Assembly: GCA_034434235.1 (NCBI GenBank) | Contig: DAOTZV010000103.1 | Span: 1-12,055 of the forward strand | Length of the DNA stretch: 12,055 nt | Source: CAKZKT01 sp034434235 | Lineage (GTDB): Bacteria > Chloroflexota > Anaerolineae > CG2-30-64-16 | Direction: 5' to 3' | Shown here: in pieces, positions 1-8,900 of the stretch | Numbering within the stretch: position 1 is the stretch's first letter | How the letters are laid out: every line of letters starts with the position of its first letter | Translations under genes and position numbers: made by a program | Notes under the pieces: generated by a model | What the model saw: the letters and a program-made list of their open reading frames with translations, nothing else | The model's database searches: none | Told to the model about the DNA's origin: nothing

Positions 1-67
1 GATTCTTGATGACCACCTGCACGCTGTCGGCCGTCACTACCAGCCCAGTGATGACCAGGTCGGGCAA
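1..67 (-). other. Start of a CARDB-like domain in the shifted frame
   Basis: In the frame one base off from the linker, the sequence reads 'LPDLVITGLVVTADSVQVV' and then 'IKN' at the window edge. CARDB and related adhesive domains typically start 'PDLxVxxIxxxPxxVxVxxxNxG' (family knowledge), so this looks like real coding sequence. Only about 22 residues are visible. Confidence 0.6.
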
Positions 68-2924
68 GGGGCGGTAAATAATAACGCCGGATAATGGTCG
101 GCGTCGCAGTCGGCGTTAACGTCACAGTGGCGGTCAGCGTCGCGGTCGGTGTGGCGGTGCGCGTGGGCGGCGTACCTGTGCTCGTCGGCGTGGGCGTGTG
201 AGTGGGTGTGGCCGTCGGCGTAACTATGCCCGTGGCCGTGACGGTCGGCGTGGGTGTGGCCGTCGCTATGGGCGGCGTGCCGGTGACGGTCGGCGTGGAT
301 GTGGCCGTCGCCGTCGGCGTGGGCGGCGTGCCCGTGGCCGGCGGCGTCGGCGTGGGTGGCGTGCCCGTAACCGTAGCCGTCGGAGTCGTCGTGACCGTGG
401 TCGTCGGCGTCGCCGTGACGGTCGGCGTGGATGTGGCCGTCGGCGTGGGCGGCGTGCCGGTGGTCGTGACGGTCGGCGTGGATGTGGGCGTGGCCGTGGG
501 CGGCGTGCCCGTGGCCGTGGCGGTCGGTGTATTGGTGGGCGTGGAGGTCGGGGACGCGGTCGCCGTGGCTGTGGGTGTGCGGGTGCGGGTCGGCGTGGGG
601 GTCGGCGTGGCCGGACACAGGATGTCCAGCCGGCCATGGCGCGCCGTGACCGGGATGGGGTCGCCGGCTGCCGAAACGAAGTTGTCCACCGTCACGGTCA
701 ACGGCGTCTGCGGCCGACAGATGGGGTTCGTCGCCGGCGCCAGGGCGATGTCGAGGAACCATCCATCCCCGCTGAAGCCTCGCGGCGTCAGCAGGGCGGC
801 ATTGACCGAGCCGGCCGCGATGCGGCAAAAGCCGCCGTCCAATTCGGCAATCAGGTCGCTGCGGACACGACAGCTGACCGCGCGCGCGGCAGCCGGGTCG
901 AAGGCGACGGAAAACGTCGCAGCGCCCAGGTCGCTCACGTCCGCCGCCCAGACCGCCGCCGTCACAACGGCCCCCCACGCGACGGTGTAGACGCCTGTCG
1001 CCGCCGGCGGGCCGATGAGCACGCGCGGCCCGGCGACCGGCGGCGACAGGCGGATCAGGCTATCCTGCGCCTGCCAGGCGAGGGGGTCGCCTTGCAGGCC
1101 GGTCGCCGATTCGACGCTCAGATCGAGGGCACTCATGTCGCCATCGGACGCCGCGGGGACGGCCGCAAAGGTAACGGTGAAGGGGATCAGCGCGCCGACC
1201 ATGCCGTCTGCAGACAGCAGGATGAATCGAACAAGCCCGACCTGCAGGTCATAAGCGGCGTTGCAGGAAGCGAGACCCGCGGCTGCCCCTGCGCTCACAC
1301 AACGTACAGGCCGAACCACCGCCGGGTCATACGCCAGGCTGCCGACCAGGCTGCCCACCGGCTGTTGGGGGTCAACGTCGAAGGCGATCGGCAGATCCAG
1401 GCTGCTCCCGCGCGGGAGCAGGAAGCCGTCGGGAGGAGCGCCCGCCAGGCGCAGCACGACCGCCGGGGTGATGACCGCGGTATCGGCCAGCTCGATCTCG
1501 GCGCTCTCCGTCCGATAGGGCAACAGCGCGCCCGTCAGATCGGCGAAGTTGGCGACCTCGAAAGTCAGCGCCGACCGCTGGCCCGCCTGCGCTTCCGGAC
1601 GACGCCGGAAGGTTAGCGCGGCGACGTCGGCGGCAGGGGGCAACGGGTCGGCGCTCACCAGGCTCATGCGGATCGCGCCCGGTTCGCTGCCGGCGTTGCA
1701 GAGGACGCCGGCCGGGCCGGCCGTGGGCCGGCACGATGCCGCCTGCAGCACGGCCGGATCGTAGCGGATGGTCCAGGCGGCGGCGCGCACGGCGGCGCCG
1801 CCATCCAGAAACACGTGCACGACGGCCGACGCGTCGTCGTAGAGCTGCTGGCTGGCCGGCGCCAGGCGCAACGTCGCCGCGCCGGGGCCGACGGCCGGCG
1901 CGATGCCCAGGGCGCCGTTGCGAATGTCCACCGGGATGGGTGCGCCGACGTGATCGGTGAACGCATCTATCGTGAGTTCCAGATCGCTCAGCGCGCCGGG
2001 CTGCACGGCGTCGGCCGCCCCGAAAATCACTTCCAGCGCCAGCAGCGGGCCGGTCAGTCCCAGCGGCGCCAGCAGGTTGGCGCGCACGTGGGCCGTGTGG
2101 AGGGTGCACAGGCCGGAGGCGTCGCCTGCGCCGGGCATGGGATGGCATGCCAGCGGCTGCACGACCGCCGGATCGAAGCTGAGCGAGAAGGACGCCGAGC
2201 CCAGATCGGTCACGCCGGTGATCCAGATCGGCACGGTGGTCGTCATGCCCAGCGTCAGGGTGAACGGCGTCGTCTGGTCAGGCGCGCCGACGTGGACGAT
2301 GGCGCCGGTCCCGGCGCCTGCGACCACCCGGATCCGGCTGCCCAGGCCGCGGGCGGTCATGGGATTGCCCTGCACGTCGGCCAGGTCTTCGATCAGCGGC
2401 GTAATCAGGCTCTGGGCGTCCAGGGGAGCGGACGGGACCGCCTCGAAGGTCAGGTCGAAGAGCCCGACCTCGCCCGTCACGCCGGCGCCGGCGAGCAGGT
2501 TGAAGCGAACGAGGCCGTTGGCGGGATCGTAGGCCGGGTTGCAATAGCCCGACGGCGCAGCCGGCCGCGGCGTGCACCCCGTGGGCCGGAGGATGGCGGG
2601 ATCGTATTGCACCAGCACGGATGCGACCGCCAGCGGCTGCGGCCCGGCCACGGCTACGCTGATGGGCAGGGTAAGGCTGATGCCTTTGGGCAGGTCATAG
2701 GCGAACGGCCAGGCGTCGGCCGGGTCGGCCCCGGCCGCGCCCGCGCCGACCTGGAAGATGACCTGGTAGGCCGGCGCATCGGCGGGCCCGAACGGCGCGC
2801 CCCAGGCCGCGTGCGCGTCCCGCGCCGGCAGGATCAGCGCGGCGGCAATGGCGACGGCCGCGACGATCCAGGCGCTGCAGCTCGCCCTGCGCGCTTCAAC
2901 CGATGGTTGCGCATGTCCGCCCAT
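1..2924 (-). CDS. Secreted protein with five tandem cohesin-like modules and a Thr/Pro linker (3' end outside window; probable frameshift at 68-71)
   Basis: I translated this frame by hand from 2924 and found no stop to the left edge. The N-terminus is a signal peptide: 'ARRAS', a hydrophobic stretch 'AWIVAAVAIAAALIL' and a cut after 'DAHA' or 'AHAA' (residues 36-40). Residues of about 54-769 are five cohesin-like modules, 771-943 a Thr/Pro linker, and 944-951 'IIRRYYLP'. After that the frame degenerates ('RPGHHWAGSDG'), while the next frame reads 'LPDLVITGLVVTADSVQ', typical of a CARDB domain. Dropping one base from GGGG at 68-71 (+ strand) joins them as YYLPPLPDLV. Gene B lies 74 bp after gene A and likely shares its transcript. 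It is a plausible surface scaffold or adhesin; the ligand is unknown. No enzyme motif is seen. Confidence 0.85.
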   Translation of the reverse strand, partial: MGGHAQPSVEARRASCSAWIVAAVAIAAALILPARDAHAAWGAPFGPADAPAYQVIFQVGAGAAGADPADAWPFAYDLPKGISLTLPISVAVAGPQPLAVASVLVQYDPAILRPTGCTPRPAAPSGYCNPAYDPANGLVRFNLLAGAGVTGEVGLFDLTFEAVPSAPLDAQSLITPLIEDLADVQGNPMTARGLGSRIRVVAGAGTGAIVHVGAPDQTTPFTLTLGMTTTVPIWITGVTDLGSASFSLSFDPAVVQPLACHPMPGAGDASGLCTLHTAHVRANLLAPLGLTGPLLALEVIFGAADAVQPGALSDLELTIDAFTDHVGAPIPVDIRNGALGIAPAVGPGAATLRLAPASQQLYDDASAVVHVFLDGGAAVRAAAWTIRYDPAVLQAASCRPTAGPAGVLCNAGSEPGAIRMSLVSADPLPPAADVAALTFRRRPEAQAGQRSALTFEVANFADLTGALLPYRTESAEIELADTAVITPAVVLRLAGAPPDGFLLPRGSSLDLPIAFDVDPQQPVGSLVGSLAYDPAVVRPVRCVSAGAAAGLASCNAAYDLQVGLVRFILLSADGMVGALIPFTVTFAAVPAASDGDMSALDLSVESATGLQGDPLAWQAQDSLIRLSPPVAGPRVLIGPPAATGVYTVAWGAVVTAAVWAADVSDLGAATFSVAFDPAAARAVSCRVRSDLIAELDGGFCRIAAGSVNAALLTPRGFSGDGWFLDIALAPATNPICRPQTPLTVTVDNFVSAAGDPIPVTARHGRLDILCPATPTPTPTRTRTPTATATASPTSTPTNTPTATATGTPPTATPTSTPTVTTTGTPPTPTATSTPTVTATPTTTVTTTPTATVTGTPPTPTPPATGTPPTPTATATSTPTVTGTPPIATATPTPTVTATGIVTPTATPTHTPTPTSTGTPPTRTATPTATLTATVTLTPTATPTIIRRYYLPPLARPGHHWAGSDGRQRAGGHQE
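96..614 (-). repeat. Thr/Pro-rich linker of low-complexity repeats
   Basis: Residues 771-943 are almost entirely Thr and Pro with some Ala, Val and Ser, written as irregular TPT/TAT units with the pentapeptide TGTPP recurring six times. The DNA is a degenerate ACG-CCG-ACC repeat. Such linkers are typically extended and O-glycosylated in secreted bacterial proteins (general knowledge). It separates the cohesin-like array from the C-terminal part. Reading this DNA in the other minus-strand frames gives His/Asp-rich or Arg/Pro-rich nonsense. Confidence 0.92.
618..2765 (-). other. Five tandem cohesin-like modules
   Basis: Approximate modules by residue of gene B are 54-200, 208-341, 349-479, 488-626 and 634-769. 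Each has the strand signature with a first cysteine: 'VQYDPAILRPTGC' (117), 'LSFDPAVVQPLAC' (260), 'IRYDPAVLQAASC' (398), 'LAYDPAVVRPVRC' (542) and 'VAFDPAAARAVSC' (685). A second cysteine follows 10 to 14 residues on (128, 273, 409, 554, 700). First-cysteine spacing is 143, 138, 144 and 143, so the unit is regular. Later strands repeat too ('GLVRFNLLAGAGVTG', 'HVRANLLAPLGLTG', 'GLVRFILLSADGMVG'). Cohesin and cohesin-like folds bind dockerins or other surface partners; the ligand here is unknown. The modules are diverged from each other, so the duplication is old. Confidence 0.78.
1402..1421. repeat. Perfect 20-bp palindrome in gene B module 4
   Basis: CTGCTCCCGC followed by its exact reverse complement. 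It encodes part of 'FLLPRGSS', a loop near the start of cohesin-like module 4. It may be chance in GC-rich coding DNA, or the remnant of a small hairpin insertion. Confidence 0.5.
2805..2924 (-). other. Signal peptide of gene B
   Basis: Residues 1-40: a charged n-region ending in Arg12-Arg13, an uncharged Ala/Val/Ile/Leu core from about 19 to 32, then a polar c-region with 'AHA-A' before the mature start 'AWGAPFG' or 'WGAPFG'. The double arginine is followed by 'ASCSA', which does not make a Tat motif (S/T-R-R-x-F-L-K), so Sec export is the likely route. Confidence 0.75.
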
Positions 2925-2933
2925 CGTTCCCGA

Positions 2934-2938
2934 TCCTT
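2934..2938 (-). promoter_or_regulatory. Shine-Dalgarno-like AAGGA deciding the gene B start
   Basis: AAGGA lies 9 nt upstream of the ATG at 2924-2922. Earlier in-frame ATGs (2996, 2957, 2951) lack any purine-rich site at a proper distance, and the first would place the 28-bp palindrome inside the coding sequence. The protein started at 2924 also has a normal signal-peptide n-region length. Confidence 0.6.
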
Positions 2939-2966
2939 CGTGGCCCAACATGGTCATGCGACCGCC

Positions 2967-2994
2967 GCGCTGGGCCGGCGCGCCGGCCCAGCGC
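2967..2994. terminator. Perfect 28-bp palindrome after gene A stop (terminator-like or junction hairpin)
   Basis: GCGCTGGGCCGGCG followed directly by its exact reverse complement, centred between 2980 and 2981, begins 5 nt past the last base of gene A's TGA. RNA from it would form a very stable GC-only stem apart from two A-U pairs. No T-run follows on the minus strand (GGCGGTCGCATGACC), so it is not a canonical intrinsic terminator. It could attenuate read-through into gene B, protect the 3' end of the A message, or bind a dimeric regulator. Confidence 0.5.
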
Positions 2995-2998
2995 ATGT

Positions 2999-5900
2999 TC
3001 ACGGCTGCGACGCCGCAGGTTCGGCCGTCTCCGGAGCAACTGCCAGGAGCAAGGGCAGATGGACCTTATACGGTCGAGCGATGGGCCCCGACGGCGCCGG
3101 CGGCGACGACGCGGCCGAGAAGATCACGGGCAGATAGAGCCGCCGCGGGCCGCCGACCGGGGGCGGCGCGGCAATGAGCGGCCGCAACAGATGGCCGTCC
3201 AGGTCGAACGCGGCCGTCACGCTGAGTTCGGCGGCCGCCGCGCCCTGCGCCGCCTGGGCCAGGGCCGCGGGATCGCGGGCCAACAGGCGCAGCTCAACCA
3301 GCGGGGCCGCCTCGACGATGCCGCCGATCGTGACGCCGATGTGGCGGAGCGCGCCGCTGGCGTAGGCCGGATTGCAGGCCGCCAGGTCCAGCCGGCCGGC
3401 CGGGTTCTCCGCGCACGAGACGACCGACCAGCGGGCCGGATCGTAGCGCAGCTCCAGCGCGGCCGCGGCCAGCGGTGTGTGTGGCGACGCGGCCCGCACC
3501 CGCAGGGCGACCTGGCCGGCCGCCGCATCCACGGTCTGTTCAAGTGTGAAGTAGGCCGGCGGCGCAGCGGACGGCGTTTCGGGAGCGATCTGGGCGGCCG
3601 CGGCGGCCACCGGGCAGGCCGCCAGGCCCACGTCGCACATGAGGATGCGCAGGGCGTCGGTGGAGTTGCACTTTCCGTCCTGGGTAACGTCGCACAGGGG
3701 CAGGTAGATCGTGCCGGGGCCGGGCGGCCAGGTTGTCACGCCGGTGATCAGCCGCACGTCGTACTTGAGCACGAGCAGCGCGTCGGCCGAATCGCGCAGG
3801 CCGCTGGCATTGACATCGCCGATCGGGTAACTGCCCGGCCCGCTGACGTCCACCGTGACCAGGTAGCCGGCGCCCGGCCGGGTGATGGGGTACGCCTGGT
3901 AGCTGATCCCGGCCGCGTCCCGCAACAGCGCGGGCACGCCGTTCACCGTGAAGCGCACCGTCTCGCTGATCCGGACCGAGTCGGCCGCGTAGTTCGTGTC
4001 GGTCGGATCGTAGTAGCCGAGCGGCACGGGGATGACGTAGTTGTAGCTCGTGCCGGCGATGGGCTTGATCTCCGCGCTGATCGCGCCCAGCCGCGGCAGG
4101 ATCGCCGTGAGCGTCCCGCTGGTGAGCGGCGCGCCGTCGCGCAGCGCCACGCCGTAGAAGAGCGCATCGGGCTGCGGCTTTGCCCCGTTGGTAGATTGGT
4201 AGATTGGGAGATTGGGGGCCGCGGCCGAGGATACCAGCTCCCCCTCGCCTGGCAGGAGAGGGGGCTGGGGGGTGAGGTTCGCCGCGGCCGCCGCCGTCCC
4301 CGCGTACGCGTACGTCTGGAAATAGATGTAGATGTCGTCCACATCCTGGATGAAGCGGTCAATGCCGAGCTGCCCATCGGCCAGCATGGTCGAACCGGGG
4401 ATCACCAGGATCCAGCGCGTGTTCCACACCGAGCGGCCGATGAGCCGGGTGTCGGTGTTCAGCTCGCTCGGCTGCAAGTCGGCCGTGTAGGGGTAGGCGC
4501 GCAGCCGGGCATAGGGCTTCACGGCGAAGAGCCGGCCGTTGAGCCCGCCGATGCCGGGGATCCAGTCGGGGCTGAGCTGATCCGCCTCGCCGATGGGATA
4601 GGGCACGGGCAGCAGTTGCTCGGTCACCTGCCAGTAGCGCAGCACGCCGGCGCTCTCGCGCGGCCGCACCACATCGTTGCCGGCCGGCAGCAGATAGACG
4701 CGCGGGGTGTTGGCCAGCCGGGTCGTGTCGTAGCCCGCGAACCAGACCCCCACGCTGGCGATCTTGGTGGAAAACTGCGTGGCGTCGTAGGCGCTGTCGC
4801 CCGGCCCCAGCGGCCAGCCGAAGAAGTTCAGCCGCTCCTGAACCGTGGTCGCGAACGGGATGACCAGCCCCGGCTGCGGGCCGGTCTCGCCGTCGGGCCG
4901 CTTGGCCAGCGCGGCCACGTCCGGGTCGGCGTAGATGTCGGCCATGTAGTAGCGCTGCAGCGTGTGCCGCCACTTGTCGTCCGAGGCGTCGTTCAGGCGG
5001 AACAGCTCGTTGCGCAGCGAGAAGCGGTTCGCCTCGTCCTGCGGGTTGTTGAAGCCCATCTGCCCCTTCAGCACGACGAAGTTGTCGCGCATCCGGGCCA
5101 GCGGATCGGCCAGGCCGCGCGACCCGGCCAGCGGCACGATCTGCCAGTCCACGGTGGGCCGCGACGCGCCGAGCGTGCGCTCGCCCACGATCTGGCGCAG
5201 GAATTGGTCGCCGGTCGCCGGGTTGGTGCGCGCCAGGTTGGTCTCGTAGTCGTAGGCCGCGGCCGTCAGATAGGTATAGCGTTGCGCCAGATCGAACTGC
5301 CCGCGGTACTTCTGCAGGGCGTCGTTCTGGAAGATGCGGTAGGCCATGTCGCCGTAGCGCCGTTCGCTGATCTGGCCGGCCCACCGCTGGCGCAGCAGGA
5401 TCAGCTCGCGCAGCTTGCGGAAGCCCTTCTGCACCGCGGCGTCGTACTCGAGCTGCGCGCCGCTGAACATGTCCGCGGCCAGGAACATCTCCAGGCGCAG
5501 CTCGCGCTCCTCGCGCACCAGGTCTTGCATCTCACGGCCCATCTGGCGCAGCTCGGCGTTGCCGGCGTTCGCCAGCAGGTCCAGCTCGATGCCCATGGCG
5601 ATGGTATCTTTCGCCAGCGACTGCGTGTTTTCCAGCGCCTCGGCCACGACCTCAGCCGTGGACATGATGCCGGCCGTCAGCTCGCCTGACAGCGAGACGC
5701 CGCAGCGGATGGCCGAGGTGGCGTCGTTAGCCAGGCCGATTGCAATCGGGGGACACTGGGACAGGCTATTGAAGGTGCCCTTGATGGTGTCGCCGCCCTT
5801 CTTGGCGGCCAGGGCAGCCTGCTTCGCCGCCATGATGACGATGTCTATGACCCGGTAAAGCACCTCCTGCGTCGTCTTGAGGGCGAACTCGTGCTTGAGC

Positions 5901-8900
5901 CCGCTGGCCTTGTCTTCGATGGCCTCGCGCTGCTGCTGGATCTTCTCGATGTGATGCTGATACTTCAGGATCGCCTCCTCGTACGCGATCCGCGCATCGT
6001 AGACGCCCCACAGTTTGTTCTGAATCTCGCCCCACGCCTGCCGCGTCGTGCCCTTGGGCCAGGCTTCGGGCAGGAAGCGGCCGCGGCCCTGGTCCAGCCC
6101 GACGCCGACCCTATACTCGATGTTCAGAGTCTGGGTGAACGGGGTTGACGACGACGCGTTCTTGCAGACCGTGGCGGTGTCCAGCGGCCCGGCGCCGATG
6201 GGCTTGACGAAGTAGCCCAGGCAAGCCATCGGCTGGAATTGCACCAGCACGGTCTTCGTTTCGGCGGGACACTCGCCGGCGGCTATCTGCTGTTGCGAGC
6301 AACGCGCCTGCGAGTCGGTCAGGTCGGTGCGTTCCAGCAGGTCGTAGTTGTAGATGTCCGGCCCCTCGTAGCCGGCCGGATAGGTGCCGTTCACGCCGAT
6401 GTCGGCGGCATAGGGATAGCCGAAGATCTCGATCAGCTCGTTGATGCGCGCCCGGTCCTCCTCGATGACGCTGGTCTCGAAGTCCCACAGCTCGTTCTGC
6501 GCCTGGCGTTGCGCCAGCTTCATCTCGTTGGCGTAGTCGAACAGCGTCAGCGCGTTGCTGTAGGCAGCGATGGCCCGCTCGTAGACCTGCTCGAAGTGCG
6601 TCAGCCCTTCCTGCGTGGGCGAGGTCTTGGTGCGCGCCGGGTCCAGGTCGAAGAGCAGCGCGTCCTGCGCCAGCCCCAACGGGTTGACCCCGGAATCGGC
6701 GTTATCCAGCTTGCCCTGGATGGCGCGGTACTGATCCGCGATCTCGCCGATCTCAAGCACTGTGGTGCGGTCAATCTTGCGCACATCGTTGTAGCGGTCG
6801 TCCTCCGGCGGCAGAATGGCGTTGGCGACCACCCAGTCGAAGTAGGCGCCCTGGCCGGCGCGTTCCGCCCAGTCGGCCACGCCCCACGCGCGGCGCTGCC
6901 CGTCGGACGAGTCCACCTGGCCGTCCACATACGCCTGGTTCTTGGGGTCGGCGTAGTGCTTGCGGTAGGTCAAATCAGTGATCTCCGCGCCGATCCTGGC
7001 CTTGGCGGCCGCGGCGATGGCGAAGCGCCGCTCGTCGTAGTAGTCCACCACCACGGGCGAGCCGGCCACGCCGATCGGCTCGGCGCGCGGGGACCAGGTG
7101 TACGAAGGATGCCGCAGCAGCTCGTAGTACTTTTGCAGCGCGGTCAGGAAGTGGCCCCAGGCGTCGCCGTGCCCTTGCGGGTACATGATGGCCGCGTCGG
7201 CCTCGTTGATGAAGCCGTCCCGGTTGACGTCCTTGATGTTGTAGTTCATCACGTAGGCGACCTCGCCGTCGCCGTTGGTGAAGTTCCACGTCAGGCGGTT
7301 GTAGGTAGGCGCGGCCGCCACGCCGCCCAGCGTCTCATCGCGGCCGCGCAACAACGCCAGCTCCTCGTCAATCAGCCCGAAGGCATCGGCGCGGAACTGG
7401 TTCATGAAGGAGAAGATGGCCGGCGCGCGGTGCGCCAGCGAGCTGTCGGTGCCCAGCCCCACGGTCGGGTCGAGCGCATCCGCGTACGCGTCGTTGCCGA
7501 GCAGCATGTACAGGTCGGCGATGCGCGAGGTGACGTTGAGCAGCGCCGCGTTCGCGCCCTGGTGGTTGATGTTGGAGTCAATCGAGAGGACGCGGCCGCG
7601 GTTCAGCACGGTCTGGTACGCCTCGATCAGGCCGACGCGGTTCAGGTTCTCCGGGTCGCTGTTCATGGCGATGGGGCCCTCGTAGCGTTTGCCGGCCTGG
7701 CGCACCATGTCCACGTTGGTGTTCACCGGCGCGCTGACGAAGTCGTCCACGCGCGCGTCGAACGGGTTCAGCGCGCTGGTGACGCGCTTGATCCAGCCCG
7801 GCGCGAACTGCGCCCGCACCTCCGACGGCTTGGCCGACGGATCGCCCGCGAACGCGCTCCAAACGTACTGGTTGCCGCACGCCTGGTAGCCCTTGTAACG
7901 CATGATGAGCCAGTTGTCGGAGAGGGTGGTGGGGTTGGCGCCCTCGATGGTGATCTCCGATCCCAGGCTGTCCGCGCCCGGCTCGACCCTGGTCCAGCGC
8001 ACCCACGGGTAGCTGGGCGGCAGCTGCGCCGGCGAGACGGCCGTCTCGTCCACTTCGGCGATGTACCACTCGAAGTCGAAGTCGTCGGGCCGGCCGCCGA
8101 AGTCTCCGGTGTGACGCAGGGTCAGCTTCTCGTCGAACAGGTTGTCGGACTTGATCACCAGCAGGTTGCCGCGATAGGTGCTGTCCTCGCCCTGCGGGTT
8201 TTTCTCGCAGCCGACCTTGATGACCTGGAGCGAGACGGGCAGGCCGCCCAGGCTGGGGTCGTTGTTGTAGACGACGGTGACATAGCCCGTGCCGGCCGCG
8301 TTGCCCGCGCTGAGCGCCTTGCCCTTGCCCAACCCTTCGTAGGGTTCCGGTTCGCCGTCGTCGTTGGCGTCTTGCACGCCGATCAGGAAGGCCCGGTCGG
8401 CCTCGCCGTCGCGATAATACTTGATGACGCCCTCGGTGCGGCAGACGTGCATGGCGGCCGTGTAAGCCGCCTGGTTGGTCGCCGGCTCCGGATCGTCGGG
8501 CGAGAGGCGGCCGTTGGCATCGCGGCACAGGTCCACCTGCCGGGGGTTGCGCGTCAGGTGATAGAGCGCCTCGACGGCCGCCAGGTACTTGTTGCACTGG
8601 GCCTGATCCGCGCCGGCGCGGAGCTGGCCGGTGGGGGTCTCGCACAGGCGGCGCAGGCGGGTCCTGTCGGAGGCCGACATCACGTTCAGCAGCAGCAGCG
8701 GGTCCCCCTTGAGGTACTCGGGCGACGCGCCGTCGTAGTAACCGCGGAAGACCAGCTCGCCCTTGCTGTCGTCGAACATGATCCGGCTGCGCAGCGAGAA
8801 GGGGAGCTGCTCCTCGAAGTCGGTGGTGCCGGCGATCGCCAGGCCGCCGCCGAAGAGCAGGCGCTCGGTCTTGATGTGCGTCGGCAGGCCGGGGCTGCCG

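Noticed and set aside
198..620. Regular short repeats that might be a CRISPR array
   Set aside because: Units are irregular, there are no spacers of constant length, and the repeats translate into a Thr/Pro linker in frame with gene B.
37..978. Minus-strand His/Asp/Ala-rich frame that looks like a metal-binding repeat protein
   Set aside because: It is the Thr/Pro linker read one base out of frame; the true frame gives TPTATPT and joins to the upstream modules without a stop.
198..1616. + strand open frame rich in Arg and Gly
   Set aside because: It reads the antisense of the Thr/Pro linker and cohesin-like modules; the product is repetitive with no domain pattern.
2925..2996. Gene B start at ATG 2996, 2957 or 2951
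   Set aside because: No purine-rich ribosome-binding site precedes these codons; the ATG at 2924 has AAGGA at 9 nt and gives a typical signal peptide.
2903..5689. Long + strand open frame (928 codons) opposite gene A
   Set aside because: Composition is Arg/Gly/Val/Gln-rich low-complexity shadow coding; the opposite strand has clear dockerin, cohesin-like and helical modules. Long antisense frames are expected at this GC content.
5790..5850. Membrane span in gene A around 'VIDIVIMAAKQAALAA'
   Set aside because: It is interrupted by a lysine and embedded in an amphipathic helical run; no other membrane segment is seen in the protein.
7196..7231. Second dockerin in gene A
   Set aside because: Only one calcium loop is present at 1607, and the sequence after it is unlike a second dockerin half.
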